64,000 nt of DNA from Bacteroidia bacterium (GCA_020635905.1 JACJYV010000001.1:744001-808000); one strand, 5' to 3'. Positions 41,389 through 49,332 are shown, counted from the first letter of the stretch. Program-made: numbers and translations. The notes: generated by a model not told the origin, from the sequence alone.

Positions 41389-42861
41389 TCAATTTTTGAG
41401 CGGTTCCCAATTGCAGGGGAGTAATTCGTGCAGGTTTTGGATGTTATGGTTGGGAAGTCGTGTGAGCACGTCCTTTAGGTAGAGGAAGGGGTCTATTGCG
41501 TTGAGTTTGCAGGATGCTGTAAGGGAATAAATCATAGCGGCCCTTTTGGCCCCCCGATGGGAACCGGCAAACAGGTAATTCTTCCGCCCGACGGCAATGG
41601 GGCGGATCAGATTCTCGGCAAGATTATTGTCAATTTCCAGCCTTCCCTCTTCGAGGTAGCGGAGCAGGTAATCGAAGCGGTTGCGCAGGTATGTATGCGC
41701 CTTCCCCAATGGGTCTTTAGGCAGGAAGACCGGATTGATTTCCATCTCCACCAACCATCCGGCGATATTTTTCAGGATGGGAAGTGACAGACTTACCCTG
41801 AGCTTCTTTCGTTGTTCGGGCGGGAGATTTCCCTCCCTCGAGCTGCGCTCAATCGCGTACAGCGCCCGGATCCATGAGATCATCCTCCCGGCGTGATCCG
41901 GGTAAACGGTCAACGCGCGTTCAAAATATCTGCGTGCATGCGCCCAGCAACCGATCAGGCGGATGCCGTCCTGCTTTTCGAACCCATCATAAACGGAGTA
42001 ACCATCGGTTTGCAGCCAACCTCTGAATTCCTTCAGTCGTTCTTGCGGGCCTGCCCGGTTTCTGCCCTTTCGGTAGTCGAATACTGCCAGCTTTTTTGCC
42101 GGGGCGTGGTAAATCCAGTGATACCCCAGGTGGGTCTTCCCCTTTATCAGGCTACACATTACCCTGAGCGGAGTCTCGTCGCCCTGAAGGTAATCCGCTC
42201 CGGAAACATGGGCAAGCAGCAGGTCATAAAGCATAGTCAACAGATCGCAGGATTGGTTAAACCAGCCTTCCAGAGTAGAAAGCGGGATGTTGAATCCCGC
42301 CCGGCGGAATCGCCGGGCCTGCCGGTAAAAGGGCAAGTGGTCAACGAACTTGTCGATGATGATCTGCGCAAGCAGACCTGCCCCTGCGATGGCCTTTTCG
42401 ATGGGACGCGATGGTAAGGGGGCAATCTTCACCCCAGCCTCCTCCCGGTTCGGATCCGCGTATTTGTAGCGGATGTAGCAAACCACCTTAAAACTACCAG
42501 GGATCCATTCCAGTTCTTTGGTAACCTCTTTGCCGATGATCACCAGTCCGGCAGTATCGAAATCGGGCTTTACCACGATCTCCTCGTGCGGAAGGTCGTC
42601 GGGAAGAAACTGACGGAAGGGCTTCTCTTTGCGGACTTTGGTTCGCTCATAGCTGATTTCCTCTTTCTCAGCAGGAGCTGCGGTTTTTTCTGCTTCCCCA
42701 TCGGCGGGAAACAAAGCCATCTGCCCTGCGGGCGGCTCAGGGACAACCCGCTCGCTGGAACGGCCATGGATTATGCGCAATAACTCCGATACCTGGGCTT
42801 CGAGCCGGGATACCTTGGCCACCAATCGGGCGTTTTCCTGGACCAGTACTGCTGCGTTCAC
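41389..42861 (-). CDS. tnpC: IS66-family transposase (TnpC)
   Basis: 490 residues, starting at a GTG. An N-terminal leucine-zipper-like coil (NARLVAKVSRLEAQVSELLRI) is followed by a helical DNA-binding region and the DDE nuclease core: SGADYLQGDETPL (first Asp), GCWAHARRYFERAL, and RLEIDNNLAENLIRPIAVGRKN with the catalytic Glu, then LFAGSHRGAKRAAMIYSL, an IS66 hallmark. Full length and uninterrupted. It is transcribed behind tnpB. Confidence 0.95.
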   Translation of the reverse strand: MNAAVLVQENARLVAKVSRLEAQVSELLRIIHGRSSERVVPEPPAGQMALFPADGEAEKTAAPAEKEEISYERTKVRKEKPFRQFLPDDLPHEEIVVKPDFDTAGLVIIGKEVTKELEWIPGSFKVVCYIRYKYADPNREEAGVKIAPLPSRPIEKAIAGAGLLAQIIIDKFVDHLPFYRQARRFRRAGFNIPLSTLEGWFNQSCDLLTMLYDLLLAHVSGADYLQGDETPLRVMCSLIKGKTHLGYHWIYHAPAKKLAVFDYRKGRNRAGPQERLKEFRGWLQTDGYSVYDGFEKQDGIRLIGCWAHARRYFERALTVYPDHAGRMISWIRALYAIERSSREGNLPPEQRKKLRVSLSLPILKNIAGWLVEMEINPVFLPKDPLGKAHTYLRNRFDYLLRYLEEGRLEIDNNLAENLIRPIAVGRKNYLFAGSHRGAKRAAMIYSLTASCKLNAIDPFLYLKDVLTRLPNHNIQNLHELLPCNWEPLKN

Positions 42862-42925
42862 AGCCTGAAATTGGCTGTTTAAAAATGATTTTCATTGCCC
42901 ATTTTTCAACAAAAATCGTTGATAA

Positions 42926-43261
42926 TCAATGATGAATGTATCTTTTCCGATGCCTAACCGACCCCAGTTCGATCCCTTCCAGGATCAGCACCAACTGAGC
43001 TTCGCTTACCTCTCCCGTCCCGCTTTGGGGAATCTCAAAAGTTCCCTGCTCCAGGCGCTTGTACCAGATCACGAACCCCGTCCGATCCCACAACAAAAGC
43101 TTGATCCTGTCCCTGCGGCGATTGGCGAAAATAAATATGTCTCCGCTCATTAATTGTCCACCCATTTCATTGCGAACAATTGCAGAAAGACCATTGAAGG
43201 ACTTACGCATATCCGTAACCCCGCGCCAAAGAAAAAACCGGCGACTTCCAAAGACCCACAT
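42926..43261 (-). CDS. tnpB: IS66 family accessory protein TnpB
   Basis: 111 residues, the usual size of the IS66 Orf2 family. Conserved features include FLWRGVTDMRKSFNGLSAIV, GDIFIFANRRRDRIKLLLWD and GFVIWYKRLEQGTFEIP. It is required for IS66 transposition together with TnpA and TnpC, by an unknown biochemical role. Its start lies 1 bp beyond the tnpA stop, so the two are translationally coupled. Confidence 0.93.
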   Translation of the reverse strand: MWVFGSRRFFLWRGVTDMRKSFNGLSAIVRNEMGGQLMSGDIFIFANRRRDRIKLLLWDRTGFVIWYKRLEQGTFEIPQSGTGEVSEAQLVLILEGIELGSVRHRKRYIHH

Positions 43262-43262
43262 T

Positions 43263-43601
43263 TCAGCTCAGTTCTCGCACCAACTCAGCAACCCAGCAGG
43301 GAGAAATCCTGTCACTAAACTCCAACCGATGCCCACCGTGTAGAACCAGAAGAATCGGGGCTGAAGGACCACTTGAAGGTGCCGGGAGCCGCAAAAAGCC
43401 AGAATTAACGCTTCGGGTTACTCTGTATTTGCGCAGCCAGTAAGTGAAAACGTGCGCAGAAATCCCACTTTCCTCACAAAACTGCCGCTGACTCAAACCA
43501 CTTGACGCCTGGGACTCAATCAAAGGGAACATTTCTTCGGAGGTTCGCCTGCCAAGCCGGGAATCGGCCAGGGCAGGGATTAAATGCGTTGTTTTTTCCA
43601 T
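43263..43601 (-). CDS. tnpA: IS66 family accessory protein TnpA (helix-turn-helix)
   Basis: 112 residues. A homeodomain-like HTH is visible: EEMFPLIESQASSGLSQRQFCEESGISAHVFTYWLRKYR, typical of IS66/IS3-type OrfA proteins that recognise the element ends. It is the first gene of the element, about 60 bp inside the right inverted end. Confidence 0.88.
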   Translation of the reverse strand: MEKTTHLIPALADSRLGRRTSEEMFPLIESQASSGLSQRQFCEESGISAHVFTYWLRKYRVTRSVNSGFLRLPAPSSGPSAPILLVLHGGHRLEFSDRISPCWVAELVRELS

Positions 43602-43659
43602 GCACCAAAAATCCGGAAAATCAGGCCGCTAAATTAGATGGGGTTAGCCGGGTGCTTAC

Positions 43660-43667
43660 TTGTTTAC
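43660..43667 (+). repeat. IS66 target site duplication, right copy
   Basis: TTGTTTAC, identical to 40962-40969. Joining the outer flanks restores a continuous TTGTTTACAACAACC sequence like that around 45400. Confidence 0.92.
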
Positions 43668-43930
43668 AACAACCCCAATATACTCAACTTCGTTGAGTAT
43701 ATTTAATAAACCACTCCCCCATGCCCCCCGACAACCTCCTCCACATCATCGCATCCAATCAAAAGTTTTACTAGCACGTAGGCCGGATGCTGATCTACAC
43801 AGCCTTAGAGCCTGGTGAAAGCAGATTTCACCAGGTGCCGCTGGACTTGCGGGCCGAACTGTTTGACCTCAGCGGTCGCTCAACCGGGACCGTTCAGAAA
43901 AGATCGCTGCTGGCCGGGAAATCCGCTGCC
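43668..43930 (+). pseudogene. Broken copy of a hairpin/small-ORF element fused to a T9SS sorting-domain fragment
   Basis: The first part (to ~43843) matches 45400-45574: a hairpin at 43677-43703, then ATG at 43721 starting MPPDNL...ASNQKFY, where TAG interrupts the frame kept in the other copy, then VGRMLIYTALEPGESRF in frame after the stop. At 43848 the sequence switches to a ~77 bp piece almost identical to 38585-38661 (RAELFDLSGRS...RSLLAGKS), from the sorting domain of the PKD protein. The junction shows an illegitimate recombination or gene-loss event. The Uma2 gene on the other strand ends exactly at the right edge. Confidence 0.7.
43677..43703. repeat. 11 bp stem hairpin (copy 1)
   Basis: AATATACTCAA and TTGAGTATATT around a CTTCG loop, identical to the copy at 45412-45438. 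It sits 17 bp before the MPPDNL start codon in this copy and 19 bp in the other. It could be an operator or an mRNA structure. Confidence 0.8.
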
Positions 43931-44509
43931 TCAAGCACCGAACTGCACTCCATAATATATCATAACCAATGAAATGGAAATTCCCAGAGACTTGATCTCA
44001 ATGTTTGAATCCAGGCCACCATAGGCTTCGAATTCCCACAGTCCTGCATCATTTTTCCTGAATACGTCCACCTGGGCTTCGGCCTGTTCGACGATTACAT
44101 ATTCTCTCAAGGAGGGCAAGAGGGTGTATTGCCTGAATTTCCCCCCTCTGTCCCAGCCTGCGGTACCTTCCGAAAGGACTTCGATCACCACCATGGGATT
44201 GGTAATCATATCCAATCGGTCCTTGTAGTACTTCCTCGGGCCACAAATGATCATACCATCCGGATAAACTGCGGCATTGGCTTCTTCTATTCTGATTTTC
44301 AAATCGCTTCCATAAACAAAGCAATCTTTGCCCATCAGGGCATTTCCAAGCTCACGGGTAATGTTTGTGCCAATCAGGCTGTGGTCACCCGTTCCGCCAG
44401 ACATTGCGTAAATTTCTCCCTTGTAGAACTCGCTTTTGTAATCGCTCTGTTCTTCCCGGGCAAGGTATTCTTCAAAAGAATAGTGAAGTTTCTTTTCTGA
44501 AGTACTCAT
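43931..44509 (-). CDS. Uma2-family (DUF820) restriction-endonuclease-like protein
   Basis: 192 residues, the usual length. Uma2 proteins have a PD-(D/E)xK nuclease fold, are very common in cyanobacteria and some Bacteroidota, and have no settled role. Visible features: YSFEEYLAREEQSDYKSEFYKGEIYAMSGGT, HSLIGTNITRELGNAL, LKIRIEEANAAVYPDGMI with the catalytic Asp, and NPMVVIEVLSEGTAGWDRGGKF with the catalytic Glu, then REYVIVEQ. The usual ExK lysine is replaced here by VLS, as in many Uma2 members. The 3' end abuts the mosaic junction at 43930, so the original C-terminus may have been altered (VMIYYGVQFGA). Confidence 0.85.
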   Translation of the reverse strand: MSTSEKKLHYSFEEYLAREEQSDYKSEFYKGEIYAMSGGTGDHSLIGTNITRELGNALMGKDCFVYGSDLKIRIEEANAAVYPDGMIICGPRKYYKDRLDMITNPMVVIEVLSEGTAGWDRGGKFRQYTLLPSLREYVIVEQAEAQVDVFRKNDAGLWEFEAYGGLDSNIEIKSLGISISLVMIYYGVQFGA

Positions 44510-44755
44510 ACCTGAAGTTACGAAGGAATTCGCAGAATAGTTGAAATTGGCTCGGGAGTTGGGTAGAGTTTTGGTTATGGTATTTTGGGGGATTTATGGG
44601 GCGGAATTGGGAGTACAAAGTTTTATTTTAATAGTTGCTTAAAAGTACAAAACTCCAGATTTGCAAATCACCCCGCCTGAGGCAAATCTTGTGTCACGGG
44701 CTGACCGTTCACGCACTCACTTCAATTGTAGCTCAATTGTTTTTCGTTCAATCAA
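44510..44755. other. Intergenic region, no gene seen
   Basis: 246 bp with a G/T-rich part near 44560-44610. No coding frame. Confidence 0.4.
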
Positions 44756-45070
44756 TTAGTCAAGTTTGTCAAAGGGATTTTTCTTTGGATTAAGTTTGGA
44801 ATCCCAAAAAAACAAAACGATGATTTCTTTTTCGTTGAACCGGTAATACAATCTTCGACGATTATCAATTTTTACAGACCTGCCGTCTGGCCGTTTGGTT
44901 GATCTCTGGCCTGACTCCGGGTATTATTTCAAAACCTGGAGTTGGATCAAAACCAATTGATAGAAATTCTCTCCGGCTTTAACCGAATAGTATTCTTCAA
45001 AATATTCCAAAATCCCTTTGAGTTTATTTAGGCCTCTGCGAGTCCAGGTTATTACTCTTTTGTCAGCCAT
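44756..45070 (-). pseudogene. RelE/ParE-family toxin with an in-frame stop codon
   Basis: Reading from ATG 45070 gives MADKRVITWTRRGLNKLKGI...ENFYQLVLIQLQVLK, then TAA at codon 49 (44926-44924), then in the same frame YPESGQRSTKRPDGRSV, KIDNRRRLYYRF and EIIVLFFWDSKLNPKKNP to a stop at 44756. The two halves together have the length (~104) and motifs of a RelE/ParE mRNA-interferase or gyrase-inhibitor type toxin, including the C-terminal YYRF and ILLFFWDSRxNP-like strand. The single nonsense codon most likely inactivates it. It overlaps the antitoxin end by 19 bp. Confidence 0.8.
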
Positions 45071-45309
45071 GCCTGAATTTCCTTCATTGCATCTTCATGG
45101 CTTACCAGATTTTCTTTGTTGTAGCTTTCCTGGATCGCCAATTCTAATTCGTTTTGTTGGTCAGCGGGAAGTTCATCCCAAAACTCAGTCTTTTCCAGGT
45201 TTTGATTAATCAATTTGGAAATAATCCCATGAATTTGAGCGAGGAGATCTTTATCATTAATCCTCGAAATCATGTCGTAAAGCCCGCCTTTTAATTCAAA
45301 TGAATTCAT
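45052..45309 (-). CDS. Antitoxin of a type II toxin-antitoxin pair
   Basis: 85 residues. It lies directly upstream of and overlaps the RelE/ParE-like toxin remnant, the normal order and coupling of such modules. The acidic, helical sequence (LLAQIHGIISKLINQN, ELPADQQNELELAIQES, HEDAMKEIQAWLTKE) matches the small antitoxins paired with these toxins, which bind the toxin through the C-terminus and often repress their operon. No classical DNA-binding motif is obvious. Because the toxin is interrupted, the antitoxin may persist as a relic or neutralise related toxins. Confidence 0.75.
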   Translation of the reverse strand: MNSFELKGGLYDMISRINDKDLLAQIHGIISKLINQNLEKTEFWDELPADQQNELELAIQESYNKENLVSHEDAMKEIQAWLTKE

Positions 45310-45411
45310 TCTAAAGCACTTTTATACAATTTACTACTTTTTAAACGATGGATTCGAGTTTTTCTTTCCTTTACGCCCACTGATGGGTTTTGAAATTTCC
45401 TACAACAACCC

Positions 45412-45438
45412 AATATACTCAACTTCGTTGAGTATATT
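45412..45438. repeat. 11 bp stem hairpin (copy 2)
   Basis: Same sequence as 43677-43703. It precedes the intact MPPDNL small frame. Confidence 0.8.
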
Positions 45439-45457
45439 TAAAAAACCCACAACCCCC

Positions 45458-45631
45458 ATGCCCCCCGACAACCTCCACGCCATCACCGCATCCAATCAAA
45501 AGTTTTACCAGCATGTAGGCCGGATGCTGATCTACCCTGCCTTAGAGCCTGGTGAAAGCAGGTTTCTGCAGATGCCGCTGGAGGTGGAGATTTCAATGAA
45601 GAGCCAGGTGCATTTGACGGTTTTTGTGTAG
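45458..45631 (+). CDS. Small hypothetical protein (57 aa), intact copy of duplicated element
   Basis: MPPDNLHAITASNQKF, YQHVGRMLIYPALEPGESRF, then LEVEISMKSQVHLTVFV. No family recognised. A second, interrupted copy at 43721 shares the first ~37 codons and the upstream hairpin. This supports a once-functional unit, but the short length and lack of other evidence leave coding status open. Confidence 0.4.
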   Translation: MPPDNLHAITASNQKFYQHVGRMLIYPALEPGESRFLQMPLEVEISMKSQVHLTVFV

Positions 45632-45685
45632 TTGATCGAAGAATAAAATTCAGCCTGGAGTGGGAATTATGGAAAAAAATTACAC

Positions 45686-46207
45686 TTAAGCCAATTCAAG
45701 GGAACTGCTTAAAATTCTGAGAGCTTCGCTGACATGAGCTTGACTCAGACCGATCATGGGTTGGGTTTGAATCAATCTCTCCTTTATACTACGTGGCAAA
45801 TCATTCAATGACTTATCATCATCAATGATAACAAAACTTTCTGCCTGCCCCCGTGTGGCAAGCCAATTTTGGATTTCTGCCAAGCGGGAAAGATAATTTT
45901 TGTTTTCGGGAAGTCGGCTGAGCCCATGAATTATGATGCCTCTTTTTTCAAAGATTTTTTTCCATTGCCCGACCGAAAACCGATGCTTGTGCGAAGTTGT
46001 TAAAAGGATATCTGCTCCACTTTGTGAAAGGATTTCATTCAAAGCCTGGACCGCCTTTGAACTGAAAATAGAAAATCCATCTTCCAATTGAGGAGGCGGG
46101 CTCCAGGATTTTGCAGGAACCATTACACCGTCTATGTCCAAAAGAATTTTCACTTTGCAACTTAATAATGAGAACAGAATTATTTTACAATCCACGCCAT
46201 TATCCAT
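45686..46207 (-). CDS. HAD-like phosphatase of the RNA-repair (SAK) type
   Basis: 173 residues from the ATG at 46207; a GTG at 46152 just before KILLDIDG is an alternative. HAD motif I is KILLDIDGVMV (nucleophile and acid Asp), motif II is ILLTTSHKHRF, and motif IV is FVIIDDDKSL. The layout, with QWKKIFEKRG and LAEIQNWLATRG between motifs, matches the HAD domain of Swiss-Army-Knife RNA-repair proteins. Such enzymes are thought to remove terminal phosphates or act on nucleotides. It lies 10 bp behind the 614 aa GHKL-nuclease gene and is probably cotranscribed, so the two may act together on cut nucleic acid ends (inference). Confidence 0.75.
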   Translation of the reverse strand: MDNGVDCKIILFSLLSCKVKILLDIDGVMVPAKSWSPPPQLEDGFSIFSSKAVQALNEILSQSGADILLTTSHKHRFSVGQWKKIFEKRGIIIHGLSRLPENKNYLSRLAEIQNWLATRGQAESFVIIDDDKSLNDLPRSIKERLIQTQPMIGLSQAHVSEALRILSSSLELA

Positions 46208-46217
46208 TATTCCAAAT

Positions 46218-48062
46218 TTAGAAATGGTTTTCTGCAAACCTATTCTTGATCAAATTTAGAAAAGTGGAGTTCCTTGAATCCGCATCCCTGATTACGGCAT
46301 CAATGTCCCAAATAAAAACACCAACAGGCAGGATTACCTTTGGGTTAAGGGAGATTGCAATATTAGTTTCTCGGTAATACATTTTCCCAGATGAAAAAAG
46401 TTCTGTGTATTCACCCGCAAGTTGCATTTCAACATCTTCATTTAGCTCAATTATCCCATAAAACCAAATTCTCTGAATTTGATTTTTGTAGTATTGCATC
46501 AATTTACGAGCTCTCTTTTCAAGCTGGGTAATTACCTTCATGTTTTCCTCAAGGGAGATTCCCCTCTTTTTAAGCTCGACAATGACAACATCAAATGGCT
46601 TAGATCCATCAGGGTTACTCGAAAAAATTAGCGCTATATCAGGCCTGTTTTCATCCGATTCTTCCTCGTCACCAGTTATCTCTTCGACTAATTCCCCCAT
46701 CTCTCTGTCGCTCAAGACCGTTTCATAGGTCATATATTTGTCATCCAAAAGCCAAGCGTTGTTCCTAAATAAATCTTGAGGTAAGTTTTCTTTCTCAAAC
46801 CTTCCTTCCTTACGCATTGAAGCAAATAATCTATGTAATTCCGCCTCATTTTCATCACTTGAGATTTTCCTTAAACTTTGAATTGTTACTTGTCTAAAGA
46901 GGATGTATTCAGTTAATGCACGGGAAGCAATTTCAAGAGACTTATCAAATTGCTCATCGGATAGGTCAACTGCATCTAACAATTCTCTTTGATCCTTAAA
47001 AAATCGTTCTTGGGCCTTTTTTAGAATTTCAATTCTTGAAACGTATCCAATTACGTCGGTTTCAAAATAGCCACTTAGATGAGGATACCTATTGAAGAGA
47101 CTATTTTTGGTGGTTTTGTTTCTTTCCTTGATCTTCGGAATTTCTCCCTCAATAATGGCTACTACTTCTTTCCTAAAAATCGATTGGATATCTTTAAATT
47201 CATTTGAAGAAATTGTCAAATTTTGCCTGGCTGCATCAATCTTTCCGGTGAAAAACTCAGAATAAAGTAAAAACACCATTTCATATCCAACTGGTTTGTT
47301 CTCTGGAGCTACAATATCTACCTTAAAGGTTCTATTGTCTACGGAAATTGCTGCAATAAACGACGAATCATAATTTTCAACTTTTCGAATGGAATAGTAT
47401 AGATCAAATTTATCAATTAAATTTATACTACTTGATAACTCTCTTTGTTTAAGCTCTGGAATGTCTACATTAGATAAGTTAGCTATTTCCCTTCTTTTGC
47501 TAACTCGAGATTCAATACTTATTTTAATTTCTGTTCCCTTACTCTTGAGTTGAAATAGTCTAGAATAAAACTCTTCTAAAATTCTTTGCTTAATCTTTTC
47601 TGGATTTGTGTAATCACTTTTTGCAATTTTCTGAAGCGCGTATTCAGACATAATTATTGTTGTCCCAGAGGGCCTTCGATCTACATTAGTTAGCTTAAAT
47701 TTTTCCTCATCAAAACCTTCTGAAAAGTCAAACTCCCTTTTCATAACCCCCTCAAAATAGCTTACTACTGATATTTTATCAAAATAGCAAAGATAAACCA
47801 ACCTACCAAGACCTTTGTGGGAGCTTTCTTCGACATCGAATAAATTTGAGAATTTTCGATAGCGCTCATCTGTAAACCCTTCTCCATTGTCTGAAATTTC
47901 AACTTTGAGACTTTTGGGGCTATTTAGGGCAGATGCGCCAATCTTGATATTGATTTCAGTTGAATTTGCATCAAGTGCATTTGCTATTGCCTCGAAAAAC
48001 ACCATTTCCAATGATGAGTTTCCAAAGAACATTTTAACAGCCTGACTTAATTTTACCTTCAT
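46218..48062 (-). CDS. GHKL-type ATPase with C-terminal PD-(D/E)xK-like domain (614 aa)
   Basis: The architecture is like the 677 aa protein at 33797-35830, but the sequence is only distantly related. N-box FFEAIANALDAN (Glu24, Asn28), G1 box DNGEGF (Asp58), G2 HKGLGRLVYL (82-91). A helical middle follows, then NNAWLLDDKYMTYETV, RPDIALIF (Asp475) and FDVVIVELKKRG (Glu496, Lys498), a D...ExK nuclease-like site. The shared NxxWLxD(E/D) motif just before the nuclease site links the two proteins. No N-terminal signal. The HAD gene follows 10 bp downstream. A defence role is plausible by architecture and setting but not demonstrated. Confidence 0.75.
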   Translation of the reverse strand: MKVKLSQAVKMFFGNSSLEMVFFEAIANALDANSTEINIKIGASALNSPKSLKVEISDNGEGFTDERYRKFSNLFDVEESSHKGLGRLVYLCYFDKISVVSYFEGVMKREFDFSEGFDEEKFKLTNVDRRPSGTTIIMSEYALQKIAKSDYTNPEKIKQRILEEFYSRLFQLKSKGTEIKISIESRVSKRREIANLSNVDIPELKQRELSSSINLIDKFDLYYSIRKVENYDSSFIAAISVDNRTFKVDIVAPENKPVGYEMVFLLYSEFFTGKIDAARQNLTISSNEFKDIQSIFRKEVVAIIEGEIPKIKERNKTTKNSLFNRYPHLSGYFETDVIGYVSRIEILKKAQERFFKDQRELLDAVDLSDEQFDKSLEIASRALTEYILFRQVTIQSLRKISSDENEAELHRLFASMRKEGRFEKENLPQDLFRNNAWLLDDKYMTYETVLSDREMGELVEEITGDEEESDENRPDIALIFSSNPDGSKPFDVVIVELKKRGISLEENMKVITQLEKRARKLMQYYKNQIQRIWFYGIIELNEDVEMQLAGEYTELFSSGKMYYRETNIAISLNPKVILPVGVFIWDIDAVIRDADSRNSTFLNLIKNRFAENHF

Positions 48063-48226
48063 AATAACATCATAGAAAACAAATCTAAAAATTTAATCTT
48101 TCAATGCATACTTCCCCTGAATAACTCAATTTGCTCAACTCCGATTGCTTCCTTAATCTCCTTCCCCTCCAATTGATCCCGGCCAAAATTTTACCTATTT
48201 TAGCCTGAAAGGAATCCTCCTGCAGC

Positions 48227-48706
48227 ATGCAATTTACCACAAAACAAATACTTCCCCTGATCCTGATGCTGGCCTGCCTGTTTTCATGGGTTGGCTCCGC
48301 CCGGGGGCAGACCCTGCAGGCAGAAATCCAGCCCAATCCCTGCTGTTGCCTCGATTCTTTGGTGAAAATCATTGACCAGGATCCCGATATTTTGCATCTG
48401 GACTTTACGCCCGCAGTGCATGACCTGATCGGGTGCGGATTGCCCGGGGCCGCGGTGTGCATTGATCTCCTGCAAAATCCTGATCCGTACACCCGCCTGC
48501 ATGCCTGGACGGTGATCCGGGGTGTGGCCCGCACCGAAACAGGTTGGCGACGGGGAAGCAGTTTTACCCAGGATATGACCCTTGAGTTTAATCAGTTTAT
48601 GGAGGCCAATGGGGAATTTGACCCGGACGCGGAGCCGGCTGAACAAAGCGGAACCATTCAACGCTGGCAAAACTGGATTATGCAGCGGATCGCTTCCCAA
48701 AAGTAA
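48227..48706 (+). CDS. Secreted protein of unknown function
   Basis: 159 residues. A signal peptide (~1-27, ILPLILMLACLFSWVGSARG) is followed by PNPCCCLDSLVKIID with a CCC cluster and a helical region (AAVCIDLLQNPDPYTRLHAWTVIRG) that resembles a HEAT-like hairpin. It is probably periplasmic or surface-located; no T9SS tail is present. It converges with the next gene, 35 bp apart, without a visible hairpin between. Confidence 0.65.
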   Translation: MQFTTKQILPLILMLACLFSWVGSARGQTLQAEIQPNPCCCLDSLVKIIDQDPDILHLDFTPAVHDLIGCGLPGAAVCIDLLQNPDPYTRLHAWTVIRGVARTETGWRRGSSFTQDMTLEFNQFMEANGEFDPDAEPAEQSGTIQRWQNWIMQRIASQK

Positions 48707-48741
48707 GTCAGTTGGAGATTTCCTTCATCGTTCTCCCCCTC

Positions 48742-49332
48742 TCAGCAACGACTCGGGTAGTTTTTCTGCCAGTGTTTTTGGCCGAAATAAAACTTGAATT
48801 TCGCAGTGAAGCCATGGCGGAAGGGGTTATTCGGCCCGATAATTTTGAAGGAATAACAATACATGAGGTCCACGGCAAAAAGGTTGAGCCCAATGGCTGG
48901 TCGCAGCAGGTGATTGCCCCCGGTAAAATCATAGATATAATCCAACCTGATGGTGCCCGGAGGCAGGAAAAAGTTGGAAATTTCCCCAAATGCGCTGACC
49001 GTTTGGCCTGAACTCACCCCTTTGTAATAGCGCGAATAGCCCACTCCCCAGGAATTCATGCGGAGATTAAACCCGGCCCCGCTGTAAAATCCATTGCCAA
49101 AGGTCCGTCCAAAATTGGCGGTAAACTCGTGGCTGCGGGAAAGGTTGTAACTCAGGCCGCCATACCAGGAATTGCCCCAAAACCTGCTGCGGGGAATATT
49201 TTCGTGAATGATATGCAGGGTATCCCCGGAAAGTCCGCCCACCACGAGGGTCGAATCCCTGACCTGAGCCACGCCCCGGGAAGCCCAAAACAATAAACCC
49301 GCCAGAAGAAAAAATGTGATTCGCTGTTTCAT
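48742..49332 (-). CDS. Predicted small outer-membrane beta-barrel protein
   Basis: 196 residues from the ATG at 49332, chosen because it opens a clean signal peptide (KQRITFFLLAGLLFWASRGVAQ). The mature part alternates hydrophobic and polar residues in strands with aromatic ends (SWYGGLSYNLSRSHEFTANFG, GVGYSRYYKG, TIRLDYIYDF, FTAKFKFYFGQKHW). It is probably an outer-membrane barrel of about eight strands. No specific family recognised. Confidence 0.6.
   Translation of the reverse strand: MKQRITFFLLAGLLFWASRGVAQVRDSTLVVGGLSGDTLHIIHENIPRSRFWGNSWYGGLSYNLSRSHEFTANFGRTFGNGFYSGAGFNLRMNSWGVGYSRYYKGVSSGQTVSAFGEISNFFLPPGTIRLDYIYDFTGGNHLLRPAIGLNLFAVDLMYCYSFKIIGPNNPFRHGFTAKFKFYFGQKHWQKNYPSRC

Larger units (their letters stand above)
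40970..43659 (-). mobile_element. Complete IS66-family element with passenger gene
   Basis: 2690 bp. The inverted ends start GTAAGCACCCGGC and continue with AACCCC on both sides (one mismatch in the first 21 bp). A perfect 8 bp direct repeat TTGTTTAC flanks it (40962-40969 and 43660-43667), the target size known for IS66. Gene order on the minus strand is tnpA, tnpB, tnpC and then a fourth gene that ends 33 bp inside the left end. The tight ends and intact genes suggest a fairly recent insertion. Confidence 0.95.

Noticed and set aside
43677..43703. Intrinsic terminator
   Set aside because: The stem is AT-rich with no clear T tract after it on either strand, and it precedes a start codon in both copies.
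44756..45070. Sequencing frameshift in the toxin gene
   Set aside because: Both halves are in the same frame; the break is a substitution-type stop codon and not an indel.
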